Below, piece after piece: positions 6,481-13,463 of a stretch of 13,919 bases of DNA. Under the pieces are notes generated by a model. That model did no database searches and was not told the origin of the DNA. It worked only from the letters and a program-made list of their open reading frames with translations. The position numbers were made by a program, and so were the translations under genes. Origin of the DNA: JACCTH01 sp050741915 (GTDB taxonomy: Bacteria; Actinomycetota; Acidimicrobiia; Spongiisociales; ZC4RG35); contig JBOGEX010000145.1 of the NCBI GenBank assembly GCA_050741915.1, positions 1 to 13,919 of the forward strand, in the 5' to 3' direction. Numbering within the stretch: position 1 is the stretch's first letter; each line of letters starts with the position of its first letter.

Positions 6481-7171
6481 TCATCCGAGGCGAGGATCCA
6501 GTCGAGCCGACAGAATGTGGATCCGGGTGGTGGGGAAATAGGCGACGGAGACGTCATCGGGGTGGACGAGGAGCTCGATTTCGGTGGATCCGGCGATGAT
6601 CCCTTGCGCTCCCTTGGCAACGAGGTCCTCGATCATGTCTCCGTAGATTTGTCGACTTTCCGGTCTCACCTGTCCTCTCACCAGCTCTTCGTAAGTCACG
6701 CTATGTACGGTCTCGAAGTCCTTTGCGTTCGGAACCAGCACCTCGAGGCCGTGTCGGGCGAGACGGCCGCGATAGGAGTCCTCTTGCATCGTGAATCGGG
6801 TGCCAAGCAAGCCGACCCTGCCGATTCCTTCCAGTTGGATGGCCGCCGCGGTGGCGTCGGCGATGTGCAGAAGGGGGATTGTGGTCGCAGCCTCATCCTT
6901 TGCGCCACCTTGTGCATCGTGTTTGTGCATAAGAAGATCCTTCGGCACCTGCCTTCTCCAGTCGGGAGGCTCCCTCAGCGAGGAGGCGGCCGGCTTTTGC
7001 CCATCGACCTGCTGTCTGGAGAGCTTCGATCTCGACGAAGTCGTAGGAGATAACGACGAGGGAGGCCGAGTGGACTCCTCTCAGTCTCTGTCCCACCTCC
7101 TCGTTGATCAGCCTCTCGGGCGTCCGCAGTAGACGGCCACGCCATCCCGCCCAGGATCCCAGCGTGCGCAT
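6481..7171 (-). pseudogene. Decayed aspartate/glutamate racemase family gene
   Basis: The whole family fold can be followed from ATG 7171 to TGA 6481, but across all three minus frames. MRTLG starts in one frame; LGGMAWPSTAD follows one base out near 7156; RLINEEV to LEKAGAEG returns to the first frame after an extra base near 7115-7121; FLCTNTMHKVAQ (first active-site Cys, codon 6927-6929) is in a second shifted frame from about 6937; DEAATTIPLLHIADA to the end is in a third from about 6899. In the last part the usual GCTEI motif with the second catalytic Cys is read as GSTEI (Ser codon complement of 6586-6588). Family members racemise or isomerise small acids using two cysteines. Four frameshifts plus loss of a catalytic Cys indicate a dead gene; sequencing error could explain the indels but less easily the Ser. 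Confidence 0.85.
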
Positions 7172-7322
7172 GACTACACCACTCCCTGCGCGGAAAGGCA
7201 CTGAGTGAGGGGGCCGTTGTGCCCGATAGTGATAGCCGGAGCCGAGCCGAAACGAGAGGTCGGAACCTCCGAGTCCACAGGTGACGCCAGCCGACGGTGC
7301 AGCATCGACTGGTCCGACGGAT

Positions 7323-7808
7323 TCACGGCTTCCCTGACGACCGGTTGGGCTCCGCTGGGCGGAGACGCTCCAGCAGCTGGTCCATGGTTTCGACCAGCTC
7401 GGCCAGGTCGACCGGGGTGAGATCGGCGAAGAGGGTGCGCGCCAATTCCTGGTAGCCGGCCTGCATCTGCGCTGCGGCGGCCAGGCCCTGGTCGGTAAGG
7501 GTGACCAGAGTGGCCCGCCGGTCGGTGGGGTGGGCCGTTCGAGCCACGAATCCGTCCACTTCCAGGGCGTCGACCAGCCCGGTGACGTTGCGGGGGGTGA
7601 CATGGAGGACCTGGCTCAACGCCACATTCGTGATCGGGCCGAGGCGAGCCAAGCGCCAGATCACCTCGGCTCGGGCTCTGGTGAGCCCGAGCTCGTCTAA
7701 TCCGTGGCCCATGCCGTCGGCCAGACGCACTCCCAGCTCAAAGAGACGCTGCATGGCGGTATCCACATCCGACCCTACGGAAGTATCTTCATGATGTTGT
7801 CTCTTCAT
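7323..7808 (-). CDS. MarR-family transcriptional regulator
   Basis: A 161-residue winged-helix regulator. Helices at about 43-56 and 60-70, a recognition helix near TPRNVTGLVDALEVDGFV (71-88) and a wing with TAHPTDRRATLVTLT (91-105) are classic MarR features; flanking helices would form the dimer. Such proteins usually repress a neighbouring efflux or catabolic gene and release DNA when they bind a phenolic or drug-like ligand. The gene is divergent from the ABC exporter, with 44 bases between the two start codons, which strongly suggests that it controls the exporter and itself. ATG 7808 is preceded by GAGG about ten bases upstream. A tandem repeat overlaps its start region (7786-7816). Length is normal for the family. 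Confidence 0.9.
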   Translation of the reverse strand: MKRQHHEDTSVGSDVDTAMQRLFELGVRLADGMGHGLDELGLTRARAEVIWRLARLGPITNVALSQVLHVTPRNVTGLVDALEVDGFVARTAHPTDRRATLVTLTDQGLAAAAQMQAGYQELARTLFADLTPVDLAELVETMDQLLERLRPAEPNRSSGKP

Positions 7809-7816
7809 TATGTGGT
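7786..7816. promoter_or_regulatory. Tandem 15-base repeat over the marR start, candidate operator
   Basis: TCTTCATGATGTTGT at 7786-7800 is repeated as TCTTCATTATGTGGT at 7802-7816, 13 of 15 bases identical, with a 16-base period. It spans the 5' end of the marR coding sequence and the start of the divergent intergenic region, a place where MarR dimers often bind. The part inside the gene is also coding, so some similarity may be chance. Confidence 0.35.
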
Positions 7817-7852
7817 ATCCTCGTCACTCAACTTAGCAATGGAGGGACGGAC

Positions 7853-8854
7853 ATGGAGCAATCCATCGAAGTGAGTGCGCTCACCAAGACGTTCGGACGC
7901 GGAGTGCGGGCCCTGGAGGGCGTCACTCTGTCCGTGGGTCGCGGTGTCATCTACGGTCTGTTGGGACCGAACGGTGCCGGCAAGACAACCCTGATTCGGG
8001 TCCTCGCCACGCTGCTCCGCCCCGATGGCGGCACCGCCCGCGTCGGCGGCTTTGACGTGAGGACTCAGCCCGATGCCGTCCGAACCGTGATCGGGTTGGC
8101 CGGCCAGTACGCCGCGGTCGACGAATTCCTCACCGGTAGAGAGAACGTGGAAATGGTCGGTCGCCTCTACGGCCTGGGGAGGCGGGAGGCAAACAGCCGT
8201 AGCGGCGCCGTCCTGGAACAGATCGGCCTCGCCGAGACCGCCGACCGGCCGGTGAGAACATATTCGGGGGGGATGCGTCGCAGGCTCGATCTGGCCGCCT
8301 CCCTGGTGGGCCGACCCGAGGTGCTGTTCCTCGACGAGCCGACCTCGGGGGTCGACCCCGCCAGCCGGGCCGGGCTCTGGTCGCTGATCAAGTCTCTAGT
8401 CGAGGCGGGGACCACTGTCTTGATGACCACTCAATACCTGGACGAGTCCGACCGTCTCGCCGACCAGATCGCGGTGCTCGATCGGGGACGCCTCATCGGC
8501 GAAGGCACCGCCGCCGAACTTAAGGATCGGGTAGGAGGGTCGGTTCTCGAGATCGGTGTGCCCGCCGAGGAACGATCACGGGCGCTGAGGGCGCTCCGAG
8601 AGGAGTGGAACGGTCAGCCCAGCTTCGATGCGGTCCGGGGGCGTATCTGCCTGCCCGCCCAGGATGACACCAAGACGCTGGCCGATGCGATGCGCCGCCT
8701 CGCCGCCGCCGCCGTCAAGGTCGAGGACGTAGCCCTCCACAAACCCACCCTCGACGACGTCTTTCTCGCTCTCACCGGACATGCCACGGCGACCGGACCG
8801 AACGACGCGGACAATGGCGGCCGCTCCGCCGTGGCGAACGGATCCTCCCGATGA
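7853..8854 (+). CDS. DrrA-type ABC transporter ATP-binding protein
   Basis: A 333-residue ATPase subunit of an ABC-2 exporter. Walker A is GPNGAGKTT (38-46), the Q-loop lies at GLAGQYAAVDEFLTGREN (Gln85), the signature is YSGGMRRRLDLAASL (137-151), Walker B is VLFLDEPTSGVDP (157-169), and the switch segment reads TTQYLDESDRLAD with Gln where many ABC ATPases have His, as is usual in the DrrA group. A C-terminal extension of about 100 residues (ending near KPTLDDVFLALTG) is also typical of that group. GGAGGG at 7841-7846 sits six bases before ATG 7853. The stop overlaps the permease start as ATGA. It powers export of a drug, pigment or lipid across the inner membrane. Substrate unknown; probable repression by the divergent MarR. 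Confidence 0.93.
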   Translation: MEQSIEVSALTKTFGRGVRALEGVTLSVGRGVIYGLLGPNGAGKTTLIRVLATLLRPDGGTARVGGFDVRTQPDAVRTVIGLAGQYAAVDEFLTGRENVEMVGRLYGLGRREANSRSGAVLEQIGLAETADRPVRTYSGGMRRRLDLAASLVGRPEVLFLDEPTSGVDPASRAGLWSLIKSLVEAGTTVLMTTQYLDESDRLADQIAVLDRGRLIGEGTAAELKDRVGGSVLEIGVPAEERSRALRALREEWNGQPSFDAVRGRICLPAQDDTKTLADAMRRLAAAAVKVEDVALHKPTLDDVFLALTGHATATGPNDADNGGRSAVANGSSR

Positions 8855-9684
8855 CAAGCACAGCCATCCCCATCCGACGCGTCTCGCTTCGCCGAACCCT
8901 GAGCGACACCGGGACCATCACCCGCCGCAACCTCCGGCACAGTGTGCGAGTGCCCCAGCTCTTGGTGTTCTCCACCATTCAGCCCGTGACGTTCATGCTC
9001 CTGTTCACCTACGTGTTTGGTGGGGCGTTGCTGTTGGCGCTGCCGTCGGCCGCTGCCGGCAGCTATGTGAACTGGCTCATCCCCGGCTTGCTCGCCCAAT
9101 ACGGATTGTTCAGCGGAGGCCAGACCGCCGCCGGCCTCGCCGAGGACATGTCGAAAGGAGTCATCGACCGGTTCCGGTCATTGCCGATGGCCCGCTCGGC
9201 GGTCCTTGCCGGCCGGACCGTATCGGATCTGGTCCGGACCGCGTTCATCCTCGTCCTGCTGGTTGGGGTTGGGTTCTTAATCGGCTTTCGGCCACAAACG
9301 AGCCTGCTGGCGGTCCTCGCCGCTCTGCTCGTCGCCCTGGCTTTTGGTTTCGCCTGGTCATGGGTGATGGTGGTGCTGGGCCTTTTGGTCCGGACCTCAG
9401 AGGCGGTCCAGGCCGCCGGATATCTGGTGCTGTTCCCGTTGGCCTTCGCCAGCTCGGTGTTCGTCCCCACCCAGACCATGCCGACGTGGCTGCAATGGTT
9501 CACCGCCCATCAGCCGGTCACCGCGGTCACCAACGCCCTTCGGGGTCTGATCCTCGGTGAGGCAGCGCTGCCCGGCGACCAGACCGTTGGGGCTCAGGTC
9601 GTCCTGGCGCTGTTGTGGTCGGCGGCGATTATCGCCGTGTTCATCCCCATCTCCGTCCGCATCTACCGACGAGCCGCCAAGTAG
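8851..9684 (+). CDS. ABC-2 type (DrrB-like) permease
   Basis: A 277-residue integral membrane subunit with about six helices (near residues 36-58, 72-95, 128-146, 150-178, 188-206 and 247-270). Family hallmarks are VPQLLVFSTIQPVTFMLLF, the cytoplasmic coupling segment GVIDRFRSLPMARSAVLAGR (103-122), and VPTQTMPTWLQWFTAHQPVT (205-224) before the last helix. It pairs with the preceding ATPase, to which it is translationally coupled by a four-base overlap, to form a half-size exporter that probably works as an A2B2 complex. Length and topology match DrrB-type permeases. Nothing in the window identifies the exported compound, since no biosynthetic genes are adjacent. Confidence 0.92.
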   Translation: MTSTAIPIRRVSLRRTLSDTGTITRRNLRHSVRVPQLLVFSTIQPVTFMLLFTYVFGGALLLALPSAAAGSYVNWLIPGLLAQYGLFSGGQTAAGLAEDMSKGVIDRFRSLPMARSAVLAGRTVSDLVRTAFILVLLVGVGFLIGFRPQTSLLAVLAALLVALAFGFAWSWVMVVLGLLVRTSEAVQAAGYLVLFPLAFASSVFVPTQTMPTWLQWFTAHQPVTAVTNALRGLILGEAALPGDQTVGAQVVLALLWSAAIIAVFIPISVRIYRRAAK

Positions 9685-9697
9685 CACCGGTTATCGC

Positions 9698-9729
9698 TTG
9701 ACCTTCAACTGCGCTTGAAGGTGTACGTT
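9698..9729 (+). promoter_or_regulatory. MerR-family (heavy-metal type) promoter and operator
   Basis: -35 TTGACC at 9698-9703 and a -10 region at about 9722-9729 (TACGTT or GTACGT) are separated by an overlong spacer of 18-20 bases. The spacer is filled by a perfect palindrome with arms ACCTTCAA (9701-9708) and TTGAAGGT (9715-9722) around six bases. This layout, with ACCTT and AAGGT arms, is the classic site of metal-sensing MerR activators such as CueR and ZntR, which untwist the spacer. It lies about 32 bases before the start of the membrane-protein/M28 operon. A truncated MerR gene of this class lies downstream at 12837-13223. Confidence 0.8.
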
Positions 9730-9760
9730 GCCGGTTCCACCTCGACACACGGAGGAGTCG

Positions 9761-10351
9761 ATGAGAAAACAACCCACAGCCGACCAAGGACCCTCAGGTC
9801 GATCGGCAACACCGACCGCCGTCCGCCGCAGCGGACCGGTGAGTCGCATCTACCGGCTTACCCTGGCCGCGCTCTTGGTTTTGGGGGCGTACTCCCTCTT
9901 CCTTGACGGCAGCCCCGGCTTCGATCCGTCGACAGGCGCGGAGCCCGGATTCTGGATACTTGCCGCCGCCGCTATCCCCGTCGCCTTCCGCGAGTTTCCC
10001 CAGCGGCTGATCGGTCATCGATGGAGCAGCCGGCTGCTAGTAGGTGTCGGTGTCCTGCTCATCCTCGGAGCCGCGGTCGCGGTCGCAGTCGAGGGCCGGG
10101 TGTGGGCCAGCCCCTTCACGACTCTGGTCTTCGGCGCTGTCCTGGCAGCTTCCCTCTTGGTCGCCACGACGCTGGTCCTGTCGACGCTGACCGGCACCCC
10201 GGGCTGCGACGTCGGCGCGCTAGAAGAGCTGGTCCGTCGAATCGACGGGACCTTCAACCCAGATGACCTCCCCAACCATCCCTGCGGTGCAGGATTTCAC
10301 CGCCTGGATGCGTGGGAGTCACGACAGGCTTGGCGGCGACACCACCGATGA
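9761..10351 (+). CDS. Four-helix membrane protein with conserved-looking Cys/His tail, unrecognised
   Basis: A 196-residue protein with a basic cytoplasmic N-terminus (about 30 residues), four predicted helices (near 32-48, 63-77, 91-110 and 117-142) and a soluble C-terminal tail of about 50 residues containing GCDVGALEELVRR, then HPCGAGFHRLDAWESR. The two Cys and the His in that tail could bind a metal, which would fit the MerR-type promoter just upstream, but this is inference. ATG 9761 is chosen for the strong GGAGGAG at 9751-9757; an earlier in-frame ATG at 9728 lies inside the promoter -10 region and is not credible. The stop overlaps the peptidase start as ATGA. I do not recognise a named family. 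Confidence 0.8.
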   Translation: MRKQPTADQGPSGRSATPTAVRRSGPVSRIYRLTLAALLVLGAYSLFLDGSPGFDPSTGAEPGFWILAAAAIPVAFREFPQRLIGHRWSSRLLVGVGVLLILGAAVAVAVEGRVWASPFTTLVFGAVLAASLLVATTLVLSTLTGTPGCDVGALEELVRRIDGTFNPDDLPNHPCGAGFHRLDAWESRQAWRRHHR

Positions 10352-12711
10352 CCCACCTGGCCTGGCAGTTTGGCCCGCTGGTGGGAGTTGCGGCCCTGGC
10401 TCTGTTGGCGGCGGTGGCCGTTGGATCCCACGTCTCCCACAACCCGCCCCCGCCCCAGCCTGCCAGCGCGCCCGCCGACCAGTTCTCGGCGAGCCGGGCG
10501 ATAGCCCACGTGGAACAGATCGCAGCCGAACCCCATCCGGTGGGGTCGGAAGCCAACGCCCGTGCCCGGAACTACATCACCGGCCACCTCCGCGTGTTGG
10601 GGTTGGAGCCGGCCGTGTTCTCGGGCCCGGTGGTGCGGGGACTGTCGGTCGGTTTCGTCGAGAACATCCACGCCCGGATCCCAGGGAGGGCCAGCACCGG
10701 GGCTGTTGTGCTGGTCGCCCACTACGACTCGGTGCCAGGCGGGCCGGGGGCGGCAGACGACGGTGCCGGTGTCGCCGCCATCCTCGAGACTGCCCGAGCG
10801 ATCCTGGCCGGCCCCAGGCTGCGCAACGACATCCACATCCTGGTAACCGACGGCGAGGAGCCAGGCCTGCTGGGTGCCCACGCCTTTGTCGAATCCGGGA
10901 TGCTCGACCCGGAGCGAAGTGTGATCCTCAACTTGGAGGCGCGGGGCACATCCGGACCGCTGTGGATGTTCGAGACCAGCGACTCCAACGCCGATCTCAT
11001 CGCCGCCCTCTCCACGATCGACGATCCCCCGATCGCCGCCTCCATGACCGCGGCGTTCTATCAAATGCTGCAGGCGACCGGGGCCAACACCGACTTCACC
11101 ACATTTCGCGAGGCTGGTTTCAAGGGGATGAACTTCGCTATCACCAACGACCTAGCCCGCTACCACACAACCACCGACTCGGTCGAAAACCTTGACCCGG
11201 CCAGCCTCCAGCACCACGGCCAGATCATGCTCGCCCTCACCCGCAGCTTCGGCGGGAAGGACATCGACACCATCGCCGCAGCCGCGAACGCCACCTATTT
11301 CACGGTGTTGGGTCGCCTGGTCTCATACCCGGTTGACCTGGCCACTCCGCTGGCGCTCCTCGCCGGGGCCGGCTACGCCGTCACCCTGTGGTACGCCCGG
11401 CGGCGCAAGATACGCCTATTGGCGGTGGGGGCGGCGGCGGCCAGCCTCCCCGTTGCGATGACGACTACCGCCGCCCTTGCCTTCGGGGCATGGTGGGCTC
11501 TGGGCCGTCTCCGGTCGGGCTACCTCTCCCTGGCCCACGGGATGACCTACCAGCCGCACTGGTACCAGGCAGCCTTTGTCCTGATGGCGATCACGGTGAC
11601 CGTGGGCTGGTACCTGCTCCTGCGGCGACGTCTCACCCCGACCGAGGTCTCACTCGGCGTTCTCGGCTGGCTCACGATCGGCGCGGTGACTGCCGGGTTC
11701 CTCCTCCCCGACGGCGCCTATCTGTTCACCTGGCCGGCGGTCATTGGCAGCGTCGGGCTTGCCCTCGCGCTCCGCCTCGGCGATCAGGACGAAGCACTGG
11801 GCTATCTCGACCATGATCCGCCCTGGGCCTGTCACGCGTTGACCGCAGCGGCTGCCCTCCCCGCCGCCGCCCTGTTGGCGCCGATCATCGACTTCCAGAT
11901 GGGATTCGCTCTGGCGGCGGCACCCCTGAGCGGGGTGGTAATGGTGGCTGGCGCCGCCATGCCTCTGGTCGGGTTGACGGTGGGGCGTCGCCTTGGCGTG
12001 ACGCTCACAACCCTGGCGGTGTCAGCCATCGCCCTCTTCGGGGTTGGTCTGGTGGTGGACGGGTTCGATTCCCGGAATCCCCGTCTCACCAGCCTCGTCT
12101 ACCTGCTCGACGCCGACCAGGGTGAGGCTTCCTGGGCCAGCAAGGACCCAGTACCCGCACCGTGGACGGCGGAGTATGTCGGTGGGCAGCCGGCCCCGCT
12201 GGACGATTTCCCCAGCCTGGGCTCGAGGCGGTACCGGACGGGCCCGGCTCCGGTCGCCTGTGTGGCCGGGCCGAGCATCACCGTGACCGAGACTCGAGAG
12301 GAAGGGCAAGAGACGGTGTTCGAGTTGCTGGTAGACGCGGGAGGAGCGTCCCGGGTCGACCTGTTCGCCGACACCAGCAGCCACGCCGTCACCTCCACTG
12401 ACGTCGCCGGGTTGCCCCTCGAAGCGGAGAACCACATCGGGGGGACCAGTCGATGGACCTGGGGATTCGAGGTTCACGGACCGCCGGCGGAGGGGGTAGA
12501 GATGACCCTGCGGGTCCGCGGCGACGGCCCGTTGCCGCTTCGGGCCATATCCCACCAAATGGGACTCCCCCAGCTACAAGAGCTGGCCCCGATGCCTGAT
12601 CACCTGATTCGAAGCGGATCCGACTTTCCCATCATGGCGGCCCGAACCTTCCACCTGTGGCTCGGTTCCGAAAACCAAGACCCCCAACCAGCCGAAACTG
12701 GGCCCTGTTGA
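10348..12711 (+). CDS. Membrane-anchored M28-family zinc aminopeptidase
   Basis: A 787-residue protein: an N-terminal membrane anchor (about 9-28), an M28 peptidase domain (about 45-300), a block of about eight membrane helices (about 329-570) and a C-terminal beta-rich extracytoplasmic domain (about 575-787). The dinuclear zinc site is complete: His125 and Asp127 in VAHYDSVPGG, Asp137 in ADDGAG, the catalytic pair Glu170-Glu171 in TDGEEPGLLG, Glu197 in NLEARG and His273 in RYHTTTDS. The layout resembles eukaryotic ERMP1/Fxna-type membrane peptidases, and M28 enzymes of this type trim N-terminal residues from peptides, here outside the membrane. ATG 10348, overlapping the previous stop, is preferred over ATG 10312, which lies inside the upstream gene. 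Co-transcribed with the membrane protein under the MerR-type promoter. Confidence 0.92.
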   Translation: MTHLAWQFGPLVGVAALALLAAVAVGSHVSHNPPPPQPASAPADQFSASRAIAHVEQIAAEPHPVGSEANARARNYITGHLRVLGLEPAVFSGPVVRGLSVGFVENIHARIPGRASTGAVVLVAHYDSVPGGPGAADDGAGVAAILETARAILAGPRLRNDIHILVTDGEEPGLLGAHAFVESGMLDPERSVILNLEARGTSGPLWMFETSDSNADLIAALSTIDDPPIAASMTAAFYQMLQATGANTDFTTFREAGFKGMNFAITNDLARYHTTTDSVENLDPASLQHHGQIMLALTRSFGGKDIDTIAAAANATYFTVLGRLVSYPVDLATPLALLAGAGYAVTLWYARRRKIRLLAVGAAAASLPVAMTTTAALAFGAWWALGRLRSGYLSLAHGMTYQPHWYQAAFVLMAITVTVGWYLLLRRRLTPTEVSLGVLGWLTIGAVTAGFLLPDGAYLFTWPAVIGSVGLALALRLGDQDEALGYLDHDPPWACHALTAAAALPAAALLAPIIDFQMGFALAAAPLSGVVMVAGAAMPLVGLTVGRRLGVTLTTLAVSAIALFGVGLVVDGFDSRNPRLTSLVYLLDADQGEASWASKDPVPAPWTAEYVGGQPAPLDDFPSLGSRRYRTGPAPVACVAGPSITVTETREEGQETVFELLVDAGGASRVDLFADTSSHAVTSTDVAGLPLEAENHIGGTSRWTWGFEVHGPPAEGVEMTLRVRGDGPLPLRAISHQMGLPQLQELAPMPDHLIRSGSDFPIMAARTFHLWLGSENQDPQPAETGPC

Positions 12712-12836
12712 CACCAACTCCAATCCAACTCGCGGCCGGGTGGCAGAGTGTGGAGTCACCGGTCCCTCGTCAGACTGTCTAAGTGCAATACCGGATGAGT
12801 TCGACGCGTCGAGCGCCCACCTCGGATGTCAGGTGC

Positions 12837-13223
12837 TCAGCTGGTCTGCGTGAGGATCCGACAGACGCTCTCCGGTGGGCAGTCAGCCGGGTCGAAATCG
12901 GCGGCGGTCTCCGCCAAACCGGCCAGGTCCTTGCGGAGCTTGCGCAAATCCCTCATGCGTTCGTCGATCTCTCGGATGCGACCGCCGATCAGCTCGGTCA
13001 CATGGTGACAGGGCGCCTCCCCACGATCCCGGATCTGTAACACATCCGCCAATTCGCCCAAGGTGAGACCCACCGCTTGGCCGGCTCGGATAAATGCCAG
13101 CCGATCGATCACCGTCGGGTCATAGGTCCGGTAGCCGGACTTGGTCCGTTCCGGCTCGGGTAGAAGCCCTGCATCTTCGTAAAAACGAATAGCTGAGGTG
13201 GCCACCCCGACCCGGCGAGCAAT
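12837..13223 (-). pseudogene. Heavy-metal-type MerR regulator lacking its N-terminal residues
   Basis: 128 residues of a MerR regulator remain: HTH from IARRVGVATSAIRFYEDAGL, LLPEPERTKSGYRTYDP (wing), a dimerisation helix with Cys in GEAPCHHVTELI and a C-terminal CPPESVC. The two cysteine sites are like those of the ZntR/CadR/PbrR group of metal sensors. Intact members begin M-x-I-G-E(I)-A-R-R; here the upstream codons (13224 onward) are the complement of IS3 transposase sequence, so about five residues, the start codon and the native promoter are gone. The frame stays open into the IS3 tail up to an ATG at 13430, so a fusion protein is possible but unlikely to bind DNA normally. Probable former activator of the promoter at 9698-9729. 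Confidence 0.8.
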
Positions 13224-13463
13224 GCCATGGCCGAGAGCTTCTTGGCCACCATCCAGCTCGAGCTCTTGGACCGGAAGCGGTGGTCGAGTCGCCGAGAGCT
13301 GGCCCAGGCGATCTTCGAATACATCGAGGTGTTCTACAACCCTGAAAGGAGACACTCTCGGATCGGCTACCTCAACCCCGTTGCATACGAAACCGCCACA
13401 ACCCCGCAGTGGCAGTGGCATGATCAACACACCAATACCGTCCGGGAAACCGGGGGAACATCA
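13216..13463 (+). mobile_element. IS3-family remnant: C-terminus of the DDE transposase and right end
   Basis: From about 13221 the plus strand reads NAMAESFLATIQLELLDRKRW, then IFEYIEVFYNPERRHSRIGY and LNPVAYE. This is the conserved end of an IS3-family OrfB, including the last catalytic Glu (in MAESF). The first two Asp residues, OrfA and the left end are absent. A terminal repeat-like end, GTCCGGGAAACCGGGGGAAC followed by ATCA, closes the element at about 13440-13463, ending in TCA as IS3-family ends do. The remnant therefore has a true right end and a broken left edge at the MerR gene. It cannot transpose by itself. The open frame runs on past the right end to 13760, which is chance. Confidence 0.85.

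Noticed and set aside
8851..9684. Exporter as part of an antibiotic biosynthetic cluster
   Set aside because: No polyketide synthase, peptide synthetase, glycosyltransferase or other tailoring gene is present in the window.
10312..10347. Earlier in-frame ATG for the M28 peptidase
   Set aside because: It lies inside the upstream gene; the ATGA overlap at 10348 matches the coupling used by other gene pairs in the window, and the membrane anchor follows it directly.
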